Source: Nelumbo lutea (Eukaryota; Streptophyta; Magnoliopsida; Proteales; Nelumbonaceae). From it: 64,000 nt of DNA. The stretch covers positions 59,143,655 through 59,207,654 of the forward strand of contig JAKGHH010000005.1 of the NCBI GenBank assembly GCA_022828595.1, read 5' to 3'. Shown here in pieces: positions 1 to 9,571 of this stretch. The position numbers and the translations under genes were made by a program. Positions within the stretch are counted from its first letter, which is position 1. Each line of letters begins with the position of its first letter. The notes under the pieces were generated by a model. The model saw nothing but the letters and a program-made list of their open reading frames with translations, searched no databases and was not told the origin of the DNA.

Positions 1-442
1 AAGACAATTCTGAAGACGAGGAAGAGTCTATTCTTGGTAGCTTGAATCACAGGTAGATACAAAGGTAATAGAAGATATAAATTTTGGTATTTTGTTTGAT
101 GGTGGGACAACGGAGCCGATTTTTTCCACTTCCCATGTTTCGGCATCGACTAGTGATAGTTCGGTTGAGGTCCAAGTTTGCTTGAATGGGCGGCTAGAAA
201 ATACTGCTTCAAATTTAGAAGATCCATTACCAATTAGAATTTCAAAGCAGGATTGCGGTAATAAGATTATCAATGATTACCATAGGTGTAATAAAGGTTT
301 GCTAGGAAGGGATAAGACGTAGAGCTTAGGAAGATTTTCGCAACCAAATTCCTTCCCAACAGGTCCATCCTATTGAAGACCGTGATCCTCCTTTTCCTGC
401 GATGGGAAGGGAAATAGATTTTATGTTATCCTCCCCCCAGGT

Positions 443-925
443 ATGGCTGTAAATTTGGTTTTGGGTACTAATGTGGGTTCGATGTCTCTTGCCAACTCTC
501 CAGGTTCCCAGCCTCCATATTCGCCGCCGACCGTGGATGCAAATAAGATTAACTCTGAAATTGCGGGTGAGATTGGAGCTGTTGAAGAGATGGGTGAAAG
601 AATTTGGGGTTTAATTGAGCATCATTTGGAAGAAATGACGAGGAAGGAGCTAGAGGAAAATAAACACACAGAGAATAAGGAAGACATGAACATGGGGGAA
701 GTGTTGATGGCTGACAAAAAGGAGGAAGATAGGATAGAAAGTATTGTGGAGAAGTTGCGTTGTAAGGTGAAGAATCCTAGTGACCTAAAAACCTATGTAA
801 GGACCAAGAAAACTGAGGTGAAGGTGAGAAAAAGGATGTTGAGTGAGGTGGAGAGGTTAAAGCTAGATGTGGAGGGAGATAGAGAGTTTAGTGAAAGGAA
901 GGGTAGGAGAAGAGGGGGCAAGTAA
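443..925 (+). pseudogene. LINE A ORF1-like fragment
   Basis: This is a 160-codon open frame rich in charged residues (Glu/Lys/Arg), lying directly before the endonuclease of LINE A. Position and composition suit the C-terminal part of ORF1, the nucleic-acid-binding protein of plant L1 elements. I do not see a zinc knuckle or RRM that would prove this. A further open stretch at 92-322 may be earlier ORF1 sequence. The assignment rests mainly on position. Confidence 0.45.
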
Positions 926-966
926 TCAAGGGGCTGAGGTAAGGGATACAAAATCAAAGTGAGCTA

Positions 967-1801
967 ATGAAAATGATTAGTTGGAATGCTCGAGGTTTAG
1001 GAAGCGTGAGGAAGAGAGCCATAATGAAGGAATTGTTGAAGAAGGAGAAGCCGGATGTTGTCTTGTTGCAAGAGACTTAGCTTTCATCATTTGATGACAG
1101 ATGGGCCAGCAGTATATGGAGGTCTAGGGGCATAGGTTGGGCAATGTCACCATCATGGGGTTCCTCAGGTGGTATGGTGGTACTATGGAAGAAGAACATG
1201 TTGCGGGGAAAAGAGGAATTGATGGGGAAGTTTAGTGTCTCTTAAATTTCAAAATGAAGAGGATGGTTTTGAATGGGTACTAACATGCATTTACGGACCT
1301 AATGGGTATAAGGAGAGGAATGAAATGTGGGTAGAGTTGGAAGATATACGAGGATTGTGGGATGGACCATGGTGTATTGGAGGGGATTTCAATGTGATAA
1401 GATTTGTTGAGGAGTCTAATAAGATGAAACAGAGGGAAACCACAAGTATGAGGAAGTTTAATGAATTCATAAACAATTGTGAACTGAAGGAGTTGGCGCT
1501 TGTGAGTAGTAACTTCACTTGGTCTAGTATGCAATCAAACCCAATTTGCTCTAAGCTCGATAGATTCTTATTTACAGTGGATTGGGAAGCTCATTAGGGA
1601 GGGTCGGTATCTATGGATTTACCTAGGTTAACCTCGGATCACTGGCCTATTTCCTTATCGAAGGTTGAGCTAAGAGGAAATGGCCCAACCCCGTTTCGAT
1701 TTGAGAACATGTGGCTTGGTCACCAAGGGTTTAGAGAAAATGTAAAGGATTGGTGGATGGAGATTAATACTAGTGATACTTGGGAGGGTATGAAATTTTA
1801 G
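967..1801 (+). pseudogene. LINE A endonuclease (EEP/APE-type), broken
   Basis: The domain starts with MKMISWNARGLGS, the usual N-terminal strand of plant LINE endonucleases, and continues to a QET motif that holds catalytic Glu. An in-frame TAG follows at 1,078. After a frame change near 1,230 the frame resumes with GGDFN (near 1,380) and SDHWP (near 1,636), the metal-binding and catalytic His motifs. Another TAG sits at 1,595. The enzyme would nick target DNA to prime reverse transcription, but this copy cannot encode a complete protein. Confidence 0.87.
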
Positions 1802-1896
1802 CATAAGCTTAAAGAGTTGAAAGCAAAGACCGGGATTTGGAATGCTCAACAATTTGGTAGACTAGAAAAGAAAAAAACAGGAGGTAATTAACAATA

Positions 1897-3501
1897 TTGA
1901 GATATTGGATAATAAAGAAAATGATGGAAGCTTTGGAGAAAGAGAAAAGCAAGAGAGAGAGGCTAAGAAAGGAATTGGAGGATATTCTGTTTAAAGAAGA
2001 GATTTCATGGAGGCAGAAATCTAGGCAAACCTGGTTGAAGGATGGGGATAAAAACACAAAATTCTTTGACGCCTTAGCCAATGACAGGAGGAGGAAAAAT
2101 TATATTTCCAAAATGGAAGTCGAAGGGGAGACTATTGATCAACAATCTGAAATTGCTAGTGCCATCGTTAACCGTTTCAAGTCGATATTTCAGAAAACCT
2201 CTCTCTAGAAGACTTGGTGTGGAAGGGTTGGAGTGGCCAAGAATTGAGGATGATAAAAAAAGATGGTTAGAAAGAAGGTTTGACTTGGAGGAAATAAAGG
2301 AAGCTGTTTTTTCAATGGATAGATCTAAAGCACCAAGTCCAGATGGATTTACTATGGCTTTTTACCAAGACTGTTGGGACTTGTTGAAGGAGGATATCCA
2401 AAAGGTGTTTGATGAATTTTTTAATAGAGGAGTAATTAATCTAGGATTAAATTCTATCTTCATCGCTTTGATCCCGAAGAAAGCAGGAGCAATTCAACCT
2501 AAGGACTTTAGGCTCATCAATCTTGTACACAGTTTTTACAAAATCTATGGCAAGGTGCTATCAAGAAGAATTTGATCAGTGCTTCCCTCTATTCTCTCCT
2601 TAAATCAAGGGGCCTTTGTACAGGATAGGCAGATCTTGGACCAATTCCTTATTGCCAATGAGAGTGTGGATGATTTTAAGAGATCTGGAAAGAAGGGCCT
2701 GATTTGCAAGTTCGATTTAGAGAAGGCTTATGATTTGTTGGCTGGGATTTCTTAGTGGAAGTTATAAGGAATTTTGGTTTTGGAGATGGGTGGTGCAAGT
2801 GGATTAAGGGTTGCATTAGTACTTATCATTACTCACTTTTGGTTAATGGCATAGTGGTTGACCATTTTCCAGCCATCAGAGGCATTCGATAGGGGGACCC
2901 TTTGTCTCCGTTCTTGTTCACTCTAGTAGTAGAAGTGTTAGGGATTCTTTTTCAAAGAGCAGATTTGAGGGGTTTAGTGAGAGGATGGAGAGTGGGAAGA
3001 GAAAGAGTACCTATCATTCACTTGCAGTTTGCCGATGATACTGTTCTGTTTTGTGAGGGAGGTGATTTAATTTGGGTGAGAAATATGAAGGAGGTGATAG
3101 AAGTATTTGAGAAAATGACAAATCTGAAGGTTAACTTTAATAAGACTTGTGTAGCAGGTATCAACATGGAAGGTGAAGAAGTAATTGAATGTGCATCACT
3201 ATTGGGGTGTGAGGTATGTTAGTGGCCTATGACTTATTTGGGTTTACCTTTGGGAGGCAACCCTAGAAGTGTGAATTTTTGGAACCCGATGGTGGATAGA
3301 TTTTCAAAAGGGCTTGCTTCCTGGAAAAGGAATTATCTATCTATGGGTGGAAGAATAGCTCTGATTAAATCAACATTAGCAAATTTGCCAGTTTATTTCC
3401 TTTCAGTCTTTAGGATGCCTGTGGGGATTTGTAGAAGGATAGAGAGGATAATGGGGGATTTTTATGGGAACCAAGAGAGGAAAGGATGGATCATAGGGTG
3501 A
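1897..3501 (+). pseudogene. LINE A reverse transcriptase, broken
   Basis: Sequential fragments of an RVT_1 domain are visible. KDGDKNTKFF lies near 2,038, then KAPSPDGFT and FRLINL in a shifted frame (2,081-2,575). A stretch with internal stops (2,576-2,900) still encodes QGAFVQDRQI and FDLEKAYD. FADDTVLF, the catalytic YxDD-equivalent, lies near 3,030, and TYLGLPLGGNP near 3,232. At least three stops or frameshifts interrupt it. Spacing between motifs is normal for plant L1 elements, so the damage is mostly point mutation and small indels. Confidence 0.9.
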
Positions 3502-3576
3502 GGTGGGAAATGGTGATTAGAAGTAAGAAGTTAGGGGGTCTAGGAATTGGGAGCATTTTAGAAGAGGAATACAACT

Positions 3577-5065
3577 TTGCTGGGTAAGTGGTTATGGAGA
3601 TTTCCAGTGGATCAAGACAAGCTGTGTATAAAAGTGATCAAGAGCATTCATGAGTTGACGACAGATGGTTGGGATGTTGGAATTTTGGTTAGAACTTCAG
3701 CAAATGCACCTTGGAAAGCCATCCATTCCATTCTTCCTTGTTTTCTACCCTTTGTCAGGTATACTTTGTGTTTTGGAAATATGGTAAGGTTTTGGGAGCA
3801 TGTGTGGGTGGGGGAGGCATATCTTAATGATCAATTTCCTTCCCTATTCACCCTTTCTAGGTACAAAAACTTAATTGCCTCATCTTTAGTTTCTTTCGTT
3901 GGCCCAGGAAATCAAATTAATTGGGATTTGGGTCTTAGACGAGGTCCCTAATTCAGCTACTTCAAAAGGTTTTCTTAGATCCATCAAGGGGAGATTCCCG
4001 AATTTGGACCCTTTCTTCTTCTGGTTCTTTCAGTTGTGCCTCCTTTTTTCAATGCCCTGGCCCTTTCTTCTGTTTCTTCCGCCTTTCCCTTCCCTTCTAA
4101 GGAGGTGTGGGGAAGTCTGTTCCCACCTAGGGTCGGAGCTCTTTGTTGGGAAATAGCTTTGGAAAGAATTAATACCTGCGATCATCTTCAAAAAAAGAAG
4201 CCTTTTTGGTGCTTGTCCCCGCACTGGTGTACCCTTTGTAAAGCTGACGGTGAGTATTGCTTTCATTTACTTATATCCTGCCCTTTTATTTCTTCTATTT
4301 GGGAGTGGTTTCTCTCTTTATTTGGGTCCAGGTGGACTCCTCCTTCAAGCATTCGTAGCCTTTTCACCTATGCAGTTGGTAGCCGGATCAAAAAGAGGGG
4401 AAAAATCTTGTAGAAATGCACTAAGGCAGCAGTTTGTTGGACAATTTGGGAGGAAAGGAACCAGGATATTTGTTGAAAAGGAAAGTAGCAGGGACACAAT
4501 TATAGAAATCTTCATGGGGGTAGCACAATGGGTAAAAACAATGAATATTTTTTAGGATGCTTCAATAGAGACCATCATGAATAATTGGCAGGAAATAGCA
4601 GTCTTGGCTGCTAGCAGAATCAATGTCCATTCGATGTGGCTCCCTCCGATGGAAGGCTTTATCAAACTCAACTTTGATGGGAGCAGTGAAGGAAACCCAG
4701 GGCCATCAGGGGTTGGTGGTATGTTTAGAACAAAGGCAGGTTTAGTTATAGCTCTTTTTTCGGGACCAATTGGAGTTAGAGATTCCTTGAGGGCAGAAAT
4801 TTTGGCCATCCTGGAGGGGGTAAAAAGGGCTAAGGAGTTGAATATAAATAAGTTGATTATAGAAGGTGAGTCACAAGTGGTAATTGGCTGGATAGAGAAG
4901 GCAAACGATGGGTTATGGGCATACATTAATGAAAAAAGGCATTTTAAGTGGCTGACCCAAGGAATGGATGTGCGTGTCTGGTGGGTCAAAACTCAAAAGA
5001 TGTGCTAATTCATTTGTAGATGCTTTGGCCAAACAGGGGGTGGGAAGAAGCCAATTGTTTTGGGC
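3577..5065 (+). pseudogene. LINE A zf-RVT and RNase H, broken
   Basis: The zf-RVT region (about 4,090-4,330) shows WCTLCKADGE followed by CFHLLISCPF. The RNase H domain starts near 4,668 with NFDGSSEGNPGPSG, then LRAEILAI and the IEGES motif. A frameshift near 4,995 is followed by SFVDALAKQG. These motifs supply the acidic residues of a plant LINE RNase H that degrades the RNA strand after first-strand synthesis. Frames 4,036-4,413 and 4,577-5,008 are separated by stops. Confidence 0.88.
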
Positions 5066-5195
5066 TACTATGTAATTTTATTGTTGAGGGGGGTGGTAAG
5101 AGGGTTTACCTCCCCCCACCCTTGTATTTTAATCTTCTTTATATTAATTAATGAAAGTTTTCTGTTATTGATAAAAGAAGAGGGGCAGGGGCTGT

Positions 5196-7310
5196 TAGTA
5201 GGGGGAAAGAGAGGAAAGGAGGTTAATAAGAGAGCTGGAAACCACCTTGATGAGAGAGGGAGTAGCTTGGAAGCAGAAATCTAGAGTCAAATGGATCAAG
5301 GAGGGTGATGGAAACACAAATATTTCCATTGGATGGCAAACGGGAGAAGGAAGAATTTCATTTCTTTTTTGGAACTAGAGGATGGAGTTGTGACACATCT
5401 ACTGGATATTGTGAAAGCATTGGAAGATCAGTTCAGATCAATTTACAGAAAGCCTATTTTTTGAAGATGGGAGATGGATGGGTTGGAGTGGCCAGCTTTG
5501 GATGCTAACTTAAGTAGGGACTTGGAGAAGCATTTTGAGGAGGAAGAAGTAAAGGAAGCAGTTTTTTTCCTTTGATAGATCAAAGGCACCTAGACTGGAT
5601 GGATTCACTATGGCCTTTTTACCAGGACTGTTGGGAGTGAATTAAAGAAAATTTAATGAAAGTTTTTGAGGAGTTTTATCATAGGGGTTTTATCAATAGG
5701 GGTAAATGCTACTTTCATAACCTTGGTCCCTAAGCAGCTTGGTGCTTGTCACCCTAAGGATTTTAGATCAATCAGTTTGGTGACAAGTCAATAAAAGATT
5801 TTATCAAAGGTTGTGTCTTGTCTGGTGAAAAAGGTTCTTCCAACACTCTTATCTCAACATCAAGGGGCCTTTATTCAAAAGAGAGATTACAGATTAGCTA
5901 TTTATAGCTAATGAGTGTGTGGAAGACTTTAGAGGTTCAGGGAGAAAGGGCATAGTGTGGAAATTGGATTTAGAGAAAGCTTATGATTTGGTAGACTGGG
6001 GATTTTTAATTGGGACCATGAGGAGATGTGGGTTTGGTGAGAGGTAGTGCAAGTGGGTGAAGGGGTGTCTACAAACTTGTCATTTCTCAGTGCTAGTGAA
6101 TGGGCTGGTTAAAGGTGTTTTTGGTGCCTTGAGACGAGTTAGACAAGGTGAACCATTATCTCCGTTTCTCTTCACTATCATAGTAAAGGCTTTTGGTAGA
6201 ATGATTTTGAAAGCAGATGAAATGGGTTTAATAAGTTTTGTAATTTGTGGTTTTCTTCTCTCGGGCTTATCCTTCTGCCCACAACTTCTTGTTGTATATG
6301 CTTTTTTATTCTAATCAATAAATAAATTGTGTTGCTGATAAAATAAGGGTTTAATAATAGGATGGAAAGTGGGGAAGGATAGGGTAGTGGTAACACACCT
6401 ACAGTTTGCAGATGATATAATAATTTTTTGTGAGAATGAGTGAGATGAAGGTGCTAGTAACCTAAGGAGGTTAGTCAACTTGTTTGAGAAAGTGACAAAT
6501 TTGAGGATTAATCTCAACAAAAGTGTGGTGGTTGGGGTTAACTTAAGAGCAAGGAGTGATTGAGAGGTGGGTAGAGGAAATGGGATGTTTAACAAGTGAT
6601 TGTCCTTTGAATTATTTAGGACCCCCACTAGGTGCAAACCCTAGATCTGTTGACTCTTTGGCCCCAGTAGTGGAGACATTTGAAAGGAAGCTTGCCGGGT
6701 GGAAAAGGAATTACATTTCTCTGGGAGGGAGGATCACTCTTATCAAGTCTATTTTAGCAAATCTCCTTGTGTATTATTTATTGGCGTTCGGCATGCCTAT
6801 GGTTATTGTTAAAAAATTAGAAAAAATAATGAGAAATTTTCTGTGGGAACCAGGAGAGACCAAGAGAGATAATCTAATTAGATGGGAAGTAGTGTGCAAG
6901 AGGAAAGAAAGTGAAGGACTGGGTTTAGGGAAGTTGAAGGAGAAAAACTTGGCCCTTTTAGGAAAGTGGTTGTGGAAATTTCTTCTGGAGGTAGATAGAC
7001 TATGGCATAGGGTGATAGCCAGCATTCATGGACTCTCAGAGAATGGGTGGGGTGCTGAAACCTCTAGCAGAGCTTCTAGTGTATCACCATGGAAATCAAT
7101 CCAAAAGCATATTCCAAGTTTCCTCACTCATATCAGGTATGATCTCAACTCAGGGAACAAAATCAGGTTTTGGGAAGATTTGTGGGTAGGGGAGGTGCCT
7201 CTGAAGGTCTCCTTTCCTTCGTTGTATGCTCTCTCTTCTTTCAAGGGTAAACCAATTTTAGATTTCTTAATCCCCTCCCCTTCTCTATTTGGGGAGGTGG
7301 TGACAATCGT
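5196..7310 (+). mobile_element. L1-type LINE B, truncated at both ends
   Basis: This second LINE runs in the same direction as A. It starts in the linker before the RT and stops in the region before zf-RVT. Its RT is of the same broad family as LINE A (KAPRLDGFTM, FADDI, YLGPPLGANP) but clearly diverged. Its left edge coincides with the tail of LINE A and its right edge with unrelated GC-rich sequence near 7,310. A 112-bp LINE 3' end is inserted at 6,235-6,346. Confidence 0.82.
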
Positions 7311-7347
7311 ACCTGGTGATCGCTGCCGGAGAAGAACAGGGAGTTGA
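5240..7347 (+). pseudogene. LINE B reverse transcriptase, broken
   Basis: RT motifs appear in order. They include KEGDGNT near 5,300 and an FRSISL equivalent near 5,763. LDLEKAYDLVDW lies near 5,967 and RQGEPLSPFLF near 6,140. LQFADDIIIF lies near 6,400, after the insertion. A long open stretch from 6,556 follows, with LNYLGPPLGANPRS and WKRNYISLGGRITLIKS. Numerous stops and frameshifts precede 6,556, while 6,556-7,347 is open for 263 codons. The reading frame can be followed across the small insertion, showing that the insertion came later. Confidence 0.87.
6235..6346 (+). mobile_element. 112-bp LINE 3'-end insertion inside LINE B
   Basis: A short segment ending in GTGTTGCTGATAAAATAA is flanked by perfect 11-bp direct repeats GGGTTTAATAA at 6,224-6,234 and 6,347-6,357. 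The RT frame of LINE B resumes after it. The content is a LINE 3' UTR with the typical terminal TGATAAAA motif. This is a severely 5'-truncated LINE made by target-primed reverse transcription. Confidence 0.88.
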
Positions 7348-7790
7348 AAAGAAGCTCTCTCTAGTGTGCGTCTTGCGACAAACAAGTTAGGGCTGGAAAA
7401 AGATGATCGTTCGAACAAGCTAGGTCTTTAGAAAGCCAAACTTACGCTTTTTGTGATAGTCCCTGATCATTCAACAGTAGATTGATAGAGGGCAAACCGA
7501 CAAATGAAACACTTGACTGATGCTTTGACACAACACCTCTGGTTACACGTGAAGACATTGTCATGCGTATTCATTAACTTGAAATGACGTTGTGGGAGTA
7601 CCGTGTTTCTCATTTGGTGTTATTTCGTCATTTCTCTAGAATGCGGTTTTGGAGCTTGGTTTCGGAACAGGAATAGATTGTTATGGTTTTTGAACCAGAT
7701 GTCTTCTTGTTTTGTGGGAATATTGGGAACGCGAGAAACATTCCTGTGGAGCAATGCCAAACGGGGCTGATGAGGGCGGATTTGGCCCTC
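7311..7790. other. Unassigned sequence between LINE B and LTR-like segment
   Basis: About 480 bases have no open frame of note and no recognised domain. A stretch near 7,640-7,745 has the look of transposon terminal sequence, but I cannot pair it with an inverted or direct copy. I infer that it belongs to the element that truncated LINE B. Confidence 0.3.
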
Positions 7791-8640
7791 TAGTGAAATT
7801 GTGACACTTGGCACCTCATGCAAACCAAGTGCAACCTCTTGACAACTGGGCAGCTCGGGAAGCTCGGGTAGCTTGGCAGATCTTGCCACAGCTTGCCACT
7901 TACAGACAACTCAGCATGGCTCGCCACAAGTAGCTCGACAGAGCTCGCCACAAGCAGCTCGACAGAGCTCGCCACAAGTAGCTCGGCATAGGCAGCTCGC
8001 CACAGGGAGCTGGCCACTCCGAAGGCAGCCTGGCGTCTTACGAAGAGCTCGCCACTTAGGGGTAGCTCGACATAGGTAGATCGACACTTAGGGGCAGCTC
8101 GGTGTATCGCAGGAAGATCTCCTGCCTGACAAATCCGAAGACCTGCGCCCACGTCTCTCGCTAGGCGGTGTCGTGCCTGCCAGTCCTGAGAGCTGTCCCT
8201 TGACTGGTAGAGCCGTACTCTGCAGTAGCCGCCTACACCCGCCACTTCAGCTCTGGCAGTAGCGGCTGTGGCAGAGAGACAGAGGCGGTTACGCTTGACT
8301 TGACAGAGGCTGTTATGCCTGATTTGACAGGACACCACTATATAAGGACTTCGACCCCCAAAGACAAAGGGGAGAGAATGGAAAAAATGGAGGTAATCCC
8401 TACTCTCTAGCTCTCTCTCTCCAATATCATCTTCAATCTCTCTACAATCAGAGTGCTAACTTAAGTGTCAGAGAGTTTTGCCGGAAAATGCCCTCGAGTC
8501 CTCTGATTCAGTTCTCACAGGTCCCTCAGCTCCCATTGCCTACAAAGGAGAGAAGATCACCTCATGCAGAGGGTAGTCGGGTTGCGCTGCACCAGGGAGC
8601 TCCACCATTCTCTGAGTCATAGGCCGCCTAGGAGTAGGGA
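7790..8640 (+). mobile_element. Ty3/Gypsy-type LTR-like segment
   Basis: The segment has a GC-rich U3-like part full of irregular AGCTCG repeats (7,850-8,110). A TATA box TATATAA follows at 8,339-8,345. About 115 bases further on comes GCTAACTTAAG...TTTTGCCGG, the R/U5 signature of many plant Gypsy LTRs. The same signature occurs in the LTR at 57.2-57.95 kb (CTAACTTAAGCTTCGGAG). No PBS, gag or pol follows, so this is a solo or fragmentary LTR. Its ends are not resolved. Confidence 0.55.
8339..8345 (+). promoter_or_regulatory. TATA box of LTR-like segment
   Basis: TATATAA is followed by GGAC and a purine-rich leader, about 115 bases before the R/U5-like block. This is the position expected for the LTR promoter. 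Confidence 0.55.
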
Positions 8641-9030
8641 GCTCGTCACCAGGTAGCTCACCACCAGGGAGCTCGTCACCAGGCAGCTCACCACTAGGGA
8701 GCTCGTCACCAAGTAGCTCGTCACCTGGTAGCTCACCACCAAGGAGCTCGTCGCCAGGCAGCTCACCACCAGGGAGCTCGTCACCAAATAGCTCGTCACC
8801 AGGTAGCTCGCCACCAGGTAGCTCACCACCAGGGAGCTCGTCACCAAGTAGCTCGTCACCAGGTAGCTCACCACCAGGGAGCTCGTCACCAGGCAGCTCA
8901 CCACCAGGGAGCTCGTCACCAAGTAGCTCATCACCAGGTAGCTCGCCACCAAGTAGCTCACCACCAGGGAGTTCGTCACCAAGTAGCTCACCACCAGGTA
9001 GTTCACCACTAGGCACTTCACCACTAGGTC
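8637..9030. repeat. 15-bp minisatellite (AGCTCGTCACCAGGT-type)
   Basis: About 26 tandem units of 15 bp alternate between AGCTCGTCACCAGGT and AGCTCACCACCAGGG variants. Since 15 is a multiple of three, the minus strand stays open and reads as pentapeptides such as LPGGE, LPGDE and LLGDE for about 130 residues. I treat this as a repeat attached to the LTR-like segment rather than a gene. Confidence 0.85.
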
Positions 9031-9432
9031 AAATGACGAGGTACTTAGCCAAAAAAAATTGATACATCACAAAAAATTGGTACGTGACCAGAAACGGTTA
9101 CATCAGGGGCCTTACTAAATATTATTTGCGTTTTTGGATATGAATATATATTTGTCAATTTGCACTATACTTGATAGCTGAAACTTCTGGCATTTTGTTT
9201 CTGCCAGTATGGTCGAAATCTACAGATATTATATGCAAAATAACATGTCGGTTGTGTTCTTTGTTGTTACATAGCAGTTTATGGCTTTATATTCCCTGCA
9301 CTATAACCCTTAATTTTTATTGCTTTTTTTTTTTTTTAATACAAGTAACCCTTTTATTCATACTGTTTTATGGTTTTAAGTAAGCTACCATTGTTAACTA
9401 TATCTTGTGCATTTGTCTTAACCAATCTGCAG
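9031..9432. other. Intron-like AT-rich sequence before protease exon
   Basis: This sequence has no coding potential. It holds an imperfect internal duplication (AAAAAATTGATACATCAC, then a similar AAAAAATTGGTACGTGAC) at about 9,051-9,085. It ends in a pyrimidine-rich tract and CTGCAG acceptor at 9,431-9,432. It is read as the 3' end of an upstream intron of the aspartic protease gene. Confidence 0.5.
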
Positions 9433-9571
9433 GTTACATTACACATGGATTGATATTGGGACGCCCAATATTTCCTTTATGGTGGCATTGGACACTGGGA
9501 GTGATCTTCTTTGGGTTCCATGTGATTGCATACAATGTGCTCCATTCCATGCTAGTTATTATAATGGTTTG
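9433..9571 (+). CDS. Aspartic protease exon with first catalytic Asp
   Basis: It encodes [20 protein letters not shown] followed by [12 protein letters not shown]. The acceptor is CTGCAG and the donor is TTG|GTATGT. The first base completes a Trp codon begun in an upstream exon. The longest ATG-type frame here is a shadow in another frame. Confidence 0.92.

Larger units (their letters stand above)
1..5178 (+). mobile_element. L1-type LINE A, degenerate, possibly 5'-incomplete
   Basis: This is a non-LTR retrotransposon in canonical plant L1 order: ORF1 remnant, endonuclease, reverse transcriptase, zf-RVT region and RNase H. It ends at a typical LINE tail with a TTATTGATAAAA-like motif near 5,165-5,176. 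The reading frame is broken by several stops and frameshifts, so the element is dead. The window begins inside or close to its 5' part, so its true start is unseen. The sequence after the tail (about 5,196 on) resumes in the middle of a second LINE, which suggests A inserted into B, but the matching upstream half of B and a target duplication are not visible here. Confidence 0.88.

Noticed and set aside
8540..9016. 158-codon minus-strand frame with LPGGE repeats as a structural protein gene
   Set aside because: It is a by-product of a 15-bp tandem repeat within an LTR-like region. No promoter, signal peptide or homologous domain is visible.
8637..9030. Regularly spaced short repeats as a CRISPR array
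   Set aside because: Units are contiguous 15-bp tandem copies with no unique spacers, in a plant nuclear context.
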